Origin: Pseudomonadota bacterium
GTDB taxonomy: Bacteria > Pseudomonadota > Alphaproteobacteria > Rhizobiales > Methylopilaceae
Assembly (NCBI GenBank): GCA_023388965.1
Contig: JAEWFF010000014.1
Location: 1-64,000 of the forward strand
DNA: 64,000 nucleotides
Direction of reading: 5' to 3'
In this document: piece after piece, positions 16,225 through 24,401 of the stretch
Position numbering within the stretch: position 1 is the stretch's first letter
Layout of the letters: every line of letters starts with the position of its first letter
Position numbers and translations under genes: made by a program
Notes under the pieces: generated by a model
What the model was told of the DNA's origin: nothing
The model's database searches: none
What the model saw: the letters and a program-made list of their open reading frames with translations, nothing else

Positions 16225-17060
16225 CCGCCGCAGCCGATACCGCAAGCCTCGAAGCCAAGGCCTCCGGCTCATCCTTCTACAAGGCGATGAAGATCCTGCC
16301 GCCCGCGCAGCGCGACGCGATGTATGCCGTCTACCGCTTCTGCCGCGAAGTGGACGACATCGCCGACGAGGGCGGCGCGGACGACGAGCGCCGCGCCGGA
16401 CTGAACCGCTGGCGGGCCGATATTGACGCTCTGTTCGCCGGCAGGCCGGCCGGGCAGGCGGATTTCCTGAAAATGCCGGTGGAGCGCTTCGGCCTTGCCC
16501 GCGAGGATTTTCATGCCGTGATCGATGGCATGGAAATGGATGTCGGTGCGGGCCTTGTCGCGCCGGATTGGGAAACGCTCGATCTTTACGTGGACAGGGT
16601 CGCCTGCGCCGTCGGTCGCCTGTCGTCTCCCGTTTTCGGGCTGGAACGGCAGGCCGGAATCGATCTCGCCCACCATCTCGGGCGGGCGCTGCAGCTCACC
16701 AATATTCTGCGCGATCTGGATGAGGACGCGGCCATAGGTCGCCTCTATCTGCCGCGCGAAGAGCTGGAAAGCGCCGGAATGCGGACCGATCTCCACGATC
16801 CGGCCAAGGTTCTGAGCCATCCTGCGCTGGATAAAGTTTGCCGCGCCGTCGCCGCCAAAGCACAAGAGCATTTCGGCGCGGCGGACCGGATCATGTCATC
16901 CGCGCCGCGCGCGGCGGTGCGGGCGCCGCGCCTCATGGGCGTCGGCTATCAGGGTGTTTTGAAGCGTTTGTTGGCCCAGGGCTGGGCGCCGCCGCGCAAA
17001 CGGGTGCGGATCAGCAAGCTCGATCTTCTGGGCGGCTATTTGAGATACGGAGTCCTTTGA
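16221..17060 (+). CDS. hpnD: Presqualene diphosphate synthase HpnD
   Basis: HpnD joins two farnesyl diphosphates into presqualene diphosphate. The 279-residue protein shows YRFCREVDDIADE with aspartates at 45, 46 and 49, and the second cluster LTNILRDLDEDA around 159-170 followed by GRLYLPREEL. Both are Mg2+-diphosphate binding sites of the phytoene/squalene synthase fold. The ATG at 16221 overlaps the hpnC stop, and the stop directly abuts the hpnE start at 17061, so the three squalene genes are tightly coupled. Confidence 0.95.
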   Translation: MTAAADTASLEAKASGSSFYKAMKILPPAQRDAMYAVYRFCREVDDIADEGGADDERRAGLNRWRADIDALFAGRPAGQADFLKMPVERFGLAREDFHAVIDGMEMDVGAGLVAPDWETLDLYVDRVACAVGRLSSPVFGLERQAGIDLAHHLGRALQLTNILRDLDEDAAIGRLYLPREELESAGMRTDLHDPAKVLSHPALDKVCRAVAAKAQEHFGAADRIMSSAPRAAVRAPRLMGVGYQGVLKRLLAQGWAPPRKRVRISKLDLLGGYLRYGVL

Positions 17061-18329
17061 ATGGGTACGGTCCATATCGTCGGTGCGGGTCTCGGCGGCT
17101 TGTCTGCGGCGGTCGATCTTGCCGATGCCGGTTATAACGACATCCGTTTCTACGAAGCGGCCAAGGCGGCGGGCGGCCGCTGCCGCTCTTTTGTCGATAC
17201 CGTGCTGAACATCATGGTCGACAACGGCTCGCACCTTCTCCTCTCCGGCAATTGGGCGGCCATCGCCTATCTGGAGAAGATCGACGGGCTGAAGGAAATG
17301 ACCCTGTGCGAGGCGGAAATTCCGTTCGCCGATACGAAGTCCGGACAGCGCTGGACATTGCGTCCCAATTCCTCGCGTGTGCCGTGGTGGATTTTCGATC
17401 AGAAACGCCGCGTGCCGGACACGAAGCCGACCGATTATCTCGCGCCGCTCGGTCTGTTGCGCGCCATCAACCAGTCTCGCCTCGTCGGCGATGTGATGGA
17501 TACGGACACCTCGCTCTACAAGAGGCTTTGGCGCCCGGTCATGCTGGCGGCGCTGAATGTCGAGCCGGCGGAGGCCGACGCGCAGATGGCGTTCCATCTG
17601 TTCAAGGAAACATTCGGCGGCGGCGGCGCGGCCTGCAAGCCGATCATCGCGCATAAGGGCATGTCGTCCGCCTATATCGATCCCGCCATCGCCTATCTCG
17701 AAGCGCGCGGCGGCAGCTTCCAGTATGGACGCACATTGCGCGGCATCGAATATGACGGCGCGCGCGCCGCGGCGCTCGATTTCGGCGACGAGAAGATTGC
17801 GGTCGGCGTGGACGATATCGTCATTCTCGCCGCGCCGCCGGTCGTTGCGCGGTCCTACATTCCGGGCCTTATCACGCCGGAGAAATTCAAGGCCATCGTG
17901 AACGTGCATTTCAAGATTGCGCCGCCGAAGGGCCAGCCCATGTATATGGGCATGATCAATTCGATCTCCGAATGGCTGTTCGCCTATGACGACCATTTGT
18001 CGGTGACGATCTCCGCCGCCGACAAATGGATGCAGCACGACCGTCTCGATCTTGCGACGCAAGTATGGGCGGAAGTGTCGAAAGTGACGGGCCTGCCGCC
18101 GGAACTGCCGCCGTGGCAGGTCAACCGCGAACGCCGCGCCACCTTCGCCGCCGTCCCGAGCGAGGCCGGCAAACGCCCCGGCCCGGTGACGCAATACGAC
18201 AATCTTTTCCTCGCCGGCGACTGGACGGCCACCGGCCTTCCGGCCTGCATGGAGGGCGCGGTGCGCTCCGGCAATGTCGCGGCGCGCGCAATTCTTGAAA
18301 AGGCCGCTTCCGGCGCGAACGCGGCTTGA
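17061..18329 (+). CDS. hpnE: Hydroxysqualene dehydroxylase HpnE (FAD-dependent)
   Basis: HpnE reduces hydroxysqualene to squalene. This 422-residue flavoprotein begins with a Rossmann FAD motif (VHIVGAGLGGLSAAVDLADAG, residues 3-23) and continues with RCRSFVD and DNGSHLLLSGN. It ends with the second FAD-contact segment LAGDWTATGLPACMEGAVRSG, as in amine-oxidase-like desaturases. The length agrees with known HpnE proteins. It follows hpnD with no gap and precedes shc by 10 bp. Confidence 0.95.
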   Translation: MGTVHIVGAGLGGLSAAVDLADAGYNDIRFYEAAKAAGGRCRSFVDTVLNIMVDNGSHLLLSGNWAAIAYLEKIDGLKEMTLCEAEIPFADTKSGQRWTLRPNSSRVPWWIFDQKRRVPDTKPTDYLAPLGLLRAINQSRLVGDVMDTDTSLYKRLWRPVMLAALNVEPAEADAQMAFHLFKETFGGGGAACKPIIAHKGMSSAYIDPAIAYLEARGGSFQYGRTLRGIEYDGARAAALDFGDEKIAVGVDDIVILAAPPVVARSYIPGLITPEKFKAIVNVHFKIAPPKGQPMYMGMINSISEWLFAYDDHLSVTISAADKWMQHDRLDLATQVWAEVSKVTGLPPELPPWQVNRERRATFAAVPSEAGKRPGPVTQYDNLFLAGDWTATGLPACMEGAVRSGNVAARAILEKAASGANAA

Positions 18330-18339
18330 GGTGAGTATC

Positions 18340-20322
18340 GTGAACGACCAGACGCCGCTGCGAAACCTGACGGGCATTCCGCTCGATGAACTGGATGAGC
18401 GGATCGCTTCCGCAACCGGCGGATTGCTGGCGCATCGACGGGATGACGGACATTTCTGCTTCGAGCTCGAAGCGGATGCGACCATCCCGTCCGAATATGT
18501 ACTGATGCGCCAATTTCGCGGCGAGCCGGACGATCTGGAGCTCGAGCGCAAGATCGGCGTCTATCTGCGCCGTATTCAGGGCACGCATGGCGGCTGGCCG
18601 CTCTATCACAACGGCGCCTTCGACATGTCGGCGACGGTGAAGGCCTATTTCGCGCTGAAAATGATCGGCGACGATGTTGATGCGCCGCATATGAAGCGCG
18701 CACGCGAAGCGGTTCTGGCGCGCGGTGGCGCGGCCAACAGCAATGTCTTCACGCGCATCCTTCTCGCTTTGTACGGGCAGGTGCCGTGGGCAGCCGTTCC
18801 GACCATGCCGGTCGAGATCATGCTGCTGCCGAAATGGTTCCCGATCCATCTCGACAAGGTGTCGTATTGGGCGCGCACAGTCATGGTGCCGCTGTTCGTG
18901 CTGCAGCGGAAAAAGCCGCGGGCTAAGAATCCGCGCGGTGTGGGCGTTGCGGAATTGTTCGTCACGCCGCCGTTCGAAATGAAGAAATGGAAGTTCGGCG
19001 GCGCGCACCAGAAATGGCACTGGAAGTCGTTCTTCATCGGTCTCGACAGGGTGCTGAAAGTTGTCGAGCCCTTCTTTCCGAAAGGGCCGGAGGAGCGTGC
19101 GATCAGGAAGGCGGTCGAGTTCGTCGATGAGCGGCTGAACGGCGAGGACGGGCTGGGCGCGATCTTCCCCGCCATGGTCAACGCGCTCGAAATGTATGAC
19201 GTTCTCGGCTATCCGCCGGATCATCCCAATGTGGTTACGGCGCGCGGTTCGATCGAGAAGCTGCTCGTGGTCAAGGGCGACGAGGCCTATTGTCAGCCCT
19301 GCCTGTCGCCGATCTGGGACACGGCGCTCGCAAGCCACGCGCTGATGGAAGCCGGCGCGCCGGATGCCGAAAAGGTGGCCCTGGAAGCGCTGGACTGGCT
19401 GAAGCCGCATCAGATCCTCGACGTGAAAGGCGATTGGGCGACCGCGCGTCCGGACGTGCGACCCGGCGGCTGGGCGTTCCAGTACGCCAATGCGCATTAT
19501 CCGGATGTGGACGACACCGCCGTCGTGGCGATGGGTATGGACCGCATCAAGGGCCGCGTAAGGCCTTATGAAGCGGAGTTCGACGAGAGCATCGAGCGCG
19601 CCCGCGAATGGATTCACGGCCTGCAGTCGAAGAATGGCGGCTGGGGCGCGTTCGACGCGGACAACCAGTATTACTACCTCAACGAAATTCCCTTCGCCGA
19701 TCACGGCGCGCTGCTCGATCCGCCGACGGTGGACGTGTCCGCACGCTGCGTTTCCATGCTCGCCCAGCTTGGCGAGACGGTGGAGAACAGCGAGGTCATG
19801 CGCCGGGGCGTGGATTACATCATCCGCGATCAGGAAGAGGACGGTTCCTGGTTCGGCCGCTGGGGCGTCAATTATATTTACGGCACCTGGTCCGCGATGT
19901 GCGGACTGAATGCGGCCGGCGTCGACCCTCAGCGCCCCGTTATGCGCAAGGCGGTGGACTGGCTCCTCTCCATCCAGAACGAGGATGGCGGCTGGGGCGA
20001 AGATTGCGACAGCTACAAGCTCGACTACAGGGGCTATGAGCCCGCGCCTTCGATCGCGTCGCAGACCGCATGGGCCATCATGGCGCTTCAGGCGGCGGGC
20101 GAGAACGATCACCCGGCCGTTGCGCGCGGCGTCGAATGGCTGGCGAAGACGCAGCGCGAGGAAGACGGGCTATGGCCGGAGGAATATTACACCGGCGGCG
20201 GTTTCCCGCGCATCTTCTATCTCCGCTATCACGGCTATCCGAAATTCTTTCCGCTCTGGGCCATGGCGCGCTACCGCAATCTGAAAAAGGCCAACGCGCC
20301 CGCCACGCAGTTCGGAATGTAA
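18340..20322 (+). CDS. shc: Squalene-hopene cyclase
   Basis: Shc (HpnF) folds squalene into hopene/diplopterol on the inner membrane. From GTG 18340, preceded by GAGGTGA at 18328-18334, it has 660 residues, standard for class II cyclases. The protonating motif DVDDTA is at 389-394, with D391 equivalent to the catalytic acid of the Alicyclobacillus enzyme. QW-type repeats appear as GLQSKNGGWGAF, DQEEDGSWFGRWGVNYIYGTW and QNEDGGWGEDC. An alternative GTG at 18331 overlaps the ribosome site, as in hpnB. Confidence 0.97.
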   Translation: MNDQTPLRNLTGIPLDELDERIASATGGLLAHRRDDGHFCFELEADATIPSEYVLMRQFRGEPDDLELERKIGVYLRRIQGTHGGWPLYHNGAFDMSATVKAYFALKMIGDDVDAPHMKRAREAVLARGGAANSNVFTRILLALYGQVPWAAVPTMPVEIMLLPKWFPIHLDKVSYWARTVMVPLFVLQRKKPRAKNPRGVGVAELFVTPPFEMKKWKFGGAHQKWHWKSFFIGLDRVLKVVEPFFPKGPEERAIRKAVEFVDERLNGEDGLGAIFPAMVNALEMYDVLGYPPDHPNVVTARGSIEKLLVVKGDEAYCQPCLSPIWDTALASHALMEAGAPDAEKVALEALDWLKPHQILDVKGDWATARPDVRPGGWAFQYANAHYPDVDDTAVVAMGMDRIKGRVRPYEAEFDESIERAREWIHGLQSKNGGWGAFDADNQYYYLNEIPFADHGALLDPPTVDVSARCVSMLAQLGETVENSEVMRRGVDYIIRDQEEDGSWFGRWGVNYIYGTWSAMCGLNAAGVDPQRPVMRKAVDWLLSIQNEDGGWGEDCDSYKLDYRGYEPAPSIASQTAWAIMALQAAGENDHPAVARGVEWLAKTQREEDGLWPEEYYTGGGFPRIFYLRYHGYPKFFPLWAMARYRNLKKANAPATQFGM

Positions 20323-20326
20323 GTGC

Positions 20327-20998
20327 GTGCAGGTGCTCGTCGTCACCGGCGTTGCGCGTGAGGCGGGCATCGCGCGGGGCTCGGGCATCCGCACGATATG
20401 CAGCGGCGGTTCGCCGGCGCGATTGCGCCGCATCCTTGCCGATGAGGATTTTTCCGACATCGTGGCGGTCACAAGTTTCGGTATCGGCGGCGGGCTCAAT
20501 CCGGCTCTCGCGCCGGGCCATATCGTAATTGCCGATGCTATCGTCTCAGTGGATGGGCGCCGGGCGGCGGACAATTTCATCACTGAAGCGCTGATGAAGG
20601 CGATGAAGACGGTCGAGGGCGCGCATGTGCTGCGGGCCTCCATCGCGGGTGTGGACGAGGCTCTGGTCAGTGCCGACGCCAAGACGGAATGCCGTACGCG
20701 CACCGGCGCCGCGCTCGTCGATATGGAATCCCATATCGCTGCCGAATATGCCGCCGAACGCGGCGTGCCTTTTGCCGCCCTGCGGGCCGTGTGCGATCCG
20801 GCGGACCGCGGTCTGCCGCCGCTCGTCAATCATGCGCTCGATTCCGATGGCGGCATCAGCATTCCCGGCGTTCTTGGAAGCCTCGTGCGTCATCCGGGGC
20901 AGATCGGAGACCTGATCCGCCTCGGCCGCGATTCCCGCATGGCGTTCCGCGCGCTGGAGGATGTGGCGCAGGCGTTCCACCGGGCCGTCGTGGTATGA
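20327..20998 (+). CDS. hpnG: Adenosylhopane nucleosidase HpnG
   Basis: HpnG releases adenine from adenosylhopane, giving ribosylhopane on the way to bacteriohopanetetrol. The 223-residue protein has the nucleoside-phosphorylase fold, with SFGIGGGLNPALAPGHIVIAD, DMESHIAAEYA (the purine-site Met-Glu) and FAALRAVCDPADRGLP. It starts at GTG 20327, four bases after the shc stop, and ends in an ATGA overlap with the methyltransferase. Its partner HpnH, which makes its substrate, is the convergent gene at 22179. Confidence 0.92.
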   Translation: MQVLVVTGVAREAGIARGSGIRTICSGGSPARLRRILADEDFSDIVAVTSFGIGGGLNPALAPGHIVIADAIVSVDGRRAADNFITEALMKAMKTVEGAHVLRASIAGVDEALVSADAKTECRTRTGAALVDMESHIAAEYAAERGVPFAALRAVCDPADRGLPPLVNHALDSDGGISIPGVLGSLVRHPGQIGDLIRLGRDSRMAFRALEDVAQAFHRAVVV

Positions 20999-21597
20999 GC
21001 GCGGCCGATGGCATCATCGGTCTTTACAGACGCAACGCTGCCGAATGGGACAGGCTGCGCGGCCGCGATCTGTTCGAGCGCGCCTGGCTCGACCGATTTC
21101 TCGATCTTCTTCCAGCGAAGGCACGCGTGCTCGATCTCGGCTGCGGTTCGGGTGAGCCGATCGCGCGCCATCTGATCGAGAGAGAATGCCGTCTCACAGG
21201 CGTGGATTCGTCGGACGGCATGATCGCCATGTGCCGCGAGCGTTTCGGCGGGCATGAATGGATCGTCGGGGATATGCGCACGCTCGATCTCGATGCGAGG
21301 TTCGACGGCATCCTTGCCTGGGACAGTTTCTTTCATCTGACGCGAGAGGATCAGCGGACGATGTTCGCCCGTTTCGCGCGTCTTTCCGCGCCGGGAGCGG
21401 CGCTGATGTTCACCAGCGGTCCTTACGATGGCGAAGTCGTGGGCGAGATGTGGGGCGAGCCGCTCTATCATGCGAGCCTTGCTCCGGACGAATACCGCTC
21501 GCTTCTCGTCGCGAACGGATACGGAATTGTCGCGCATATGGCCGAGGATCCGCAGTGCGGCGGCCATACGGTCTGGCTGGCGAGCCTTGAAGCGTGA
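20995..21597 (+). CDS. Class I SAM-dependent methyltransferase embedded in the hopanoid operon
   Basis: This 200-residue protein has an intact SAM-binding core. Motif I is VLDLGCGSGEPIARHLIE (about 45-62), motif II is the acidic GVDSSDGMI, and a later strand reads FDGILAWDSFFHLTREDQ. Family hits of this type are small-molecule or unassigned methyltransferases. It overlaps hpnG by four bases (ATGA), so it is translated with the hopanoid genes. This is not HpnP, the radical-SAM C-2 methylase, nor HpnR. Whether it methylates a hopanoid head group or something unrelated cannot be told from sequence. Confidence 0.8.
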   Translation: MSAADGIIGLYRRNAAEWDRLRGRDLFERAWLDRFLDLLPAKARVLDLGCGSGEPIARHLIERECRLTGVDSSDGMIAMCRERFGGHEWIVGDMRTLDLDARFDGILAWDSFFHLTREDQRTMFARFARLSAPGAALMFTSGPYDGEVVGEMWGEPLYHASLAPDEYRSLLVANGYGIVAHMAEDPQCGGHTVWLASLEA

Positions 21598-21671
21598 GCA
21601 ATCTTTCGTTCATCAATATTGGCTCTTCTGATCGCGCTTGGTTCCGGGGCGGTGAGACGAGGAGAATTCAG

Positions 21672-22046
21672 ATGAAATGGTTTGGCCTGTTTGCGGCAGG
21701 GATGCTGCTTGCCACGCCTGCGGCGGCGCTGGATTGCAACAATGCGACCACGCAGGTCGATATGAACATGTGTGCCAATGAAGGGTATGAGCGCGTCGAT
21801 GCCGCTCTCAACGAGATCTACGGCCAACTGCGGCGCAATATGCAGAAGACAAATCCCGACTCCGTGCCGCTCCTCGTCGATGCCCAGCGTGCGTGGATCA
21901 CCTTTCGCGACAAGCACTGCGCGTTCGTAAGTTCCGGCTATGAAGGCGGAAGCATGCAGTCTTTCGTTATAACGAGCTGCCGCACGGAACTGACGGAGTA
22001 CCGCAATGAGGAACTCGGTCGCCAGATCGAAGGCGATCAGGACTGA
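21672..22046 (+). CDS. LprI-like secreted protein (DUF1311)
   Basis: ATG 21672, after AGGAGAA, gives a 124-residue protein with a signal peptide (about 1-19, KWFGLFAAGMLLATPAAA). It then has the DUF1311 pattern: LDCNNATTQVDMNMCANEGY, LNEIYGQL, and AQRAWITFRDKHCAF, with a later S-C-RTELTEYRNEEL. Four cysteines probably form two disulfides. The family includes lysozyme-inhibitor-like proteins. It is the last gene before a strong terminator and 74 bp after the methyltransferase. A longer start at 21594 would destroy the signal peptide. Confidence 0.85.
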   Translation: MKWFGLFAAGMLLATPAAALDCNNATTQVDMNMCANEGYERVDAALNEIYGQLRRNMQKTNPDSVPLLVDAQRAWITFRDKHCAFVSSGYEGGSMQSFVITSCRTELTEYRNEELGRQIEGDQD

Positions 22047-22070
22047 CGTCTCTTCTAATTTTGCCCATGC

Positions 22071-22106
22071 CTTCGAGACGGCGCTTCGCGCCTCCTCAGG
22101 ATGAGG
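22071..22106. repeat. Dispersed intergenic hairpin repeat (CTTCGAGACGGCGC... type)
   Basis: This stretch contains GGCGC-TTC-GCGCC and CCTC-CTCAGGAT-GAGG hairpins and reads like the CTTCGAGACG...CCTCAGGATGAGG palindromic repeats scattered between genes in many Hyphomicrobiales genomes. Only one copy is present in this window, so the dispersed nature is recalled knowledge, not shown here. Confidence 0.5.
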
Positions 22107-22130
22107 TTGGAAATTTTAGCCCACCAAACA

Positions 22131-22158
22131 AAAAAGCCCGGCTCAGGCCGGGCTTTTT
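22131..22158. terminator. Bidirectional Rho-independent terminator
   Basis: AAAAAGCCCGGC (22131-22142) pairs perfectly with GCCGGGCTTTTT (22147-22158) around a TCAG loop. It has U tracts in both directions, between the + strand hopanoid operon end and the convergent hpnH. It is a textbook intrinsic terminator. Confidence 0.92.
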
Positions 22159-22178
22159 CAATGCGGATGTGCGGCCGC

Positions 22179-23396
22179 TCAGGCGGCCGACGAAACGTTC
22201 GACGGCGGCGCCACTTCGCCCGTCACCGGGTCCGGCGTACGCATCAGTTCCTGATGGTCCTCGGTGTCCACGGTCGTCGATTTGTTGTTCGCGCGGATCG
22301 TGTCCATGTGCTGCGCGACATTGCGCGAGAAGACATATTCGGCCGGGCGCTGCTTATCGAGCGGGATTTCCGGCGCCATCGGCCCGGTCGTCCGGATGCC
22401 GAACAGCGAGACCATCGCCGCCTTCCAGGGCCTGCGGACCGTGTCGCGCACGGCCGAGGCCTCGAAGCCCGAATGGACCATGCAGTCGGCGCATTTTTCG
22501 TAATTGCCGACGCCGTAATGATCCCAGTCCGTCTCTTCCATCAGCTCCTTGAAGGTCTTGGCATAGCCTTCGCCGAGCAGGTAGCAGGGCTTCTGCCAGC
22601 CGAACACGGTGCGCGTCGGGTTGCCCCACGGCGTGCACTTGTAGTTCTGGTTTCCGGCCAGGAAGTCGAGGAACATGGTCGACTGGTTGAACTGCCAGCC
22701 CTTGCCCTTCATCTGGCTGAAGACGCGGCGGAAGATGTTCTTCGTCGTCTGGCGGTTGAGGAAGTGCTTCTGGTCCGGCGCGCGCTCGTACGCATAGCCG
22801 GGCGAAACCGTCATGCCGTCGACGCCGAGCTCCGTCACCTGATCGAAGAAGGCCGCAATGCGGTCCGGATCGGCATTGGTGAAGAAGGTGCAGTTGATGG
22901 TGACGCGGAAGCCGCGGCGCTTGGCTTCGGCGATGGCGGAGACGGCCTTGTCGTAGATGCCGTTACGGCACACGGACTTGTCGTGCATGTCCTTGTCGCC
23001 GTCGAGATGGACGGACCAGGTGAAGTACGGGCTGGGCTCGTACTCCTTCATCTTCTTCTCGAGCAGGATCGCGTTGGTGCAGACGATGGCGTATTTCTTC
23101 TTCGCCATGATGCCGCGCACGATCTCGGGCAGCTCCTTGTGGATCAGCGGTTCGCCGCCGGCGATGACGACGACCGGCGCGCCGCATTCGTCCACGGCGT
23201 CCATCGCGTCCTCGTAGGAGATGCGCTGGTTCAGGATTTCGTCCGGATAGTCGATCTTTCCGCAGCCGGCACATGCCAGGTTGCAGCGGAAGAGCGGCTC
23301 CATCATGAGCACGAGCGGATAGCGCTTGGTGCCCGACAGCTCCTTCTTCACGATGTAGCTGCCGACGTCGATGATCTGTTTCAGCGGGATGCCCAC
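22179..23396 (-). CDS. hpnH: Adenosylhopane synthase HpnH (radical SAM)
   Basis: HpnH couples a 5'-deoxyadenosyl group from SAM to hopene, making adenosylhopane, the first step of side-chain extension. The 405-residue protein carries the [4Fe-4S] motif C38-x3-C42-x2-C45 in MMEPLFRCNLACAGCGKIDY, then VVVIAGGEPLIHKELPE. Its cysteine-bearing C-terminal region includes YKCTPWGNPTR and EKCADCMVHSGFE. It converges on the main hopanoid operon and is followed by the shared terminator. A 470-bp region with palindromes lies upstream. Confidence 0.95.
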   Translation of the reverse strand: MGIPLKQIIDVGSYIVKKELSGTKRYPLVLMMEPLFRCNLACAGCGKIDYPDEILNQRISYEDAMDAVDECGAPVVVIAGGEPLIHKELPEIVRGIMAKKKYAIVCTNAILLEKKMKEYEPSPYFTWSVHLDGDKDMHDKSVCRNGIYDKAVSAIAEAKRRGFRVTINCTFFTNADPDRIAAFFDQVTELGVDGMTVSPGYAYERAPDQKHFLNRQTTKNIFRRVFSQMKGKGWQFNQSTMFLDFLAGNQNYKCTPWGNPTRTVFGWQKPCYLLGEGYAKTFKELMEETDWDHYGVGNYEKCADCMVHSGFEASAVRDTVRRPWKAAMVSLFGIRTTGPMAPEIPLDKQRPAEYVFSRNVAQHMDTIRANNKSTTVDTEDHQELMRTPDPVTGEVAPPSNVSSAA

Positions 23397-23865
23397 AAGC
23401 GGCTCCTTTTCCGATTATCTCTCGCCCATACGGCTACAGGCCGGACTGAGCGATTTCCTCGGCCTGGGGTGGCCGGGCGGGGCGTTGGTGCCGAAAGGCG
23501 CCTGCCCCCTGTTGAAGTTCCCCGAAACTCGACAAATGCCCATGTCCCGCATGGGCCGCTTCCGGGACGCATGAAACTACAAGTCCCATAATGCCAAACC
23601 TGTGCCAGGGATCGGGGCACGACCAGCGCGACCTCTTGCCGCCCCGTCAGTTTTGGTCGTCCGAACCTCACAGCCCGTTCAACAGAAACGCCCGGGCATA
23701 ATCACCCGGGCGTCCTGCATAATAATAACCCCGAATATGGCACGAGCGAGATAAGCCGGTCGAGAGGCAAATGTTCGAGGCGTGCCGAGACACGTTCCAG
23801 TGTGGCGGAAGTGCCAGAATATCCACAATATGTGGTTGTTTATTGATTGTGAAATCAACCAGCGA
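23397..23865. other. 470-bp region upstream of hpnH with hairpin and AT-rich palindromes
   Basis: Between the DUF2141 stop and hpnH there is no convincing gene. A 9-bp stem ACGCCCGGG / CCCGGGCGT (23688-23696, 23705-23713) is followed on the minus strand by TTTCTGTT, so it may end the hpnN-hpnA-DUF2141 transcript. Farther up, an AT-rich patch at 23810-23865 holds the palindrome CCACAATATGTGG (23823-23835) and GGTTG/CAACC arms. The hpnH promoter should lie between this hairpin and 23396. Confidence 0.5.
23688..23713 (-). terminator. Probable terminator after DUF2141 gene
   Basis: A perfect 9-bp GC stem with an 8-nt loop is followed on the minus strand by TTTCTGTT. It lies about 150 bp past the DUF2141 stop and upstream of hpnH, a reasonable end for the hpnN-hpnA-DUF2141 message. 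Confidence 0.5.
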
Positions 23866-24309
23866 TCATTGCCGGCTGGCCGATTTCTTCGCGCCGTACA
23901 TCTGAAGCTGGATTTCGACGCGGTTCTGGGCGCCCTCGGCAATCGGCACCTGGGCATCCGCGAAGGAGGGGATCATCTTGTCCAGAGCGTTGTTCGACAG
24001 CGCCACCGGCTCTTTGGGGATGCCGAGGAAATTCTCGTCCCGCTCGCCGTTCTGGTTGAGATCCTGATGGCCGCCGAAGGCGTAATAACCTGCCGGCACG
24101 TTCTGGAACACGAATTCCAGCGTCTCGGCCGTCGATTCCTGCTTGCCGCCGACCGGGCAGTGTTCCCCGCCGAGGCCGGTGTCGCAAATGCCGACAGTGA
24201 CCAGGCCCTTGCCGACTTCGACCCCCTTGACGGTGACGATGACATCGGCCGCCGTGGCAGGGGCCGCGGCGGTGAGAAGGGCACTGAGAATGATCGCGCT
24301 GCGTGTCAT
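23866..24309 (-). CDS. DUF2141 secreted protein in hopanoid cluster
   Basis: From ATG 24309 (after GGGGAG) the product is 147 residues with a signal peptide (MTRSAIILSALLTAAAPATAA). It is followed by the DUF2141 beta-sandwich pattern: VIVTVKGVEVGKGLVTVGIC, FVFQNVPAGYYAFGGHQDLNQNGERDENFLGIPKEP. The DLNQNGERDxNFLGxPxEP loop looks like a calcium-type acidic loop. It sits 92 bp after hpnA on the same strand. The family function is unknown, and its placement suggests a periplasmic role tied to hopanoid or outer-membrane traffic. Confidence 0.82.
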   Translation of the reverse strand: MTRSAIILSALLTAAAPATAADVIVTVKGVEVGKGLVTVGICDTGLGGEHCPVGGKQESTAETLEFVFQNVPAGYYAFGGHQDLNQNGERDENFLGIPKEPVALSNNALDKMIPSFADAQVPIAEGAQNRVEIQLQMYGAKKSASRQ

Positions 24310-24401
24310 GGGTCTGGCTCCCCGCAAAACTAAGCCGACCTTGTTACCTAAGCCTTGCTTCTTGTCGAAAGCGAGGCGCGTGAATGACCGTACCGGGATC
24401 G

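Noticed and set aside
18121..20112. 663-codon minus-strand frame opposite shc
   Set aside because: Antisense shadow of the cyclase gene, with composition typical of reverse-frame high-GC sequence and no conserved motif.
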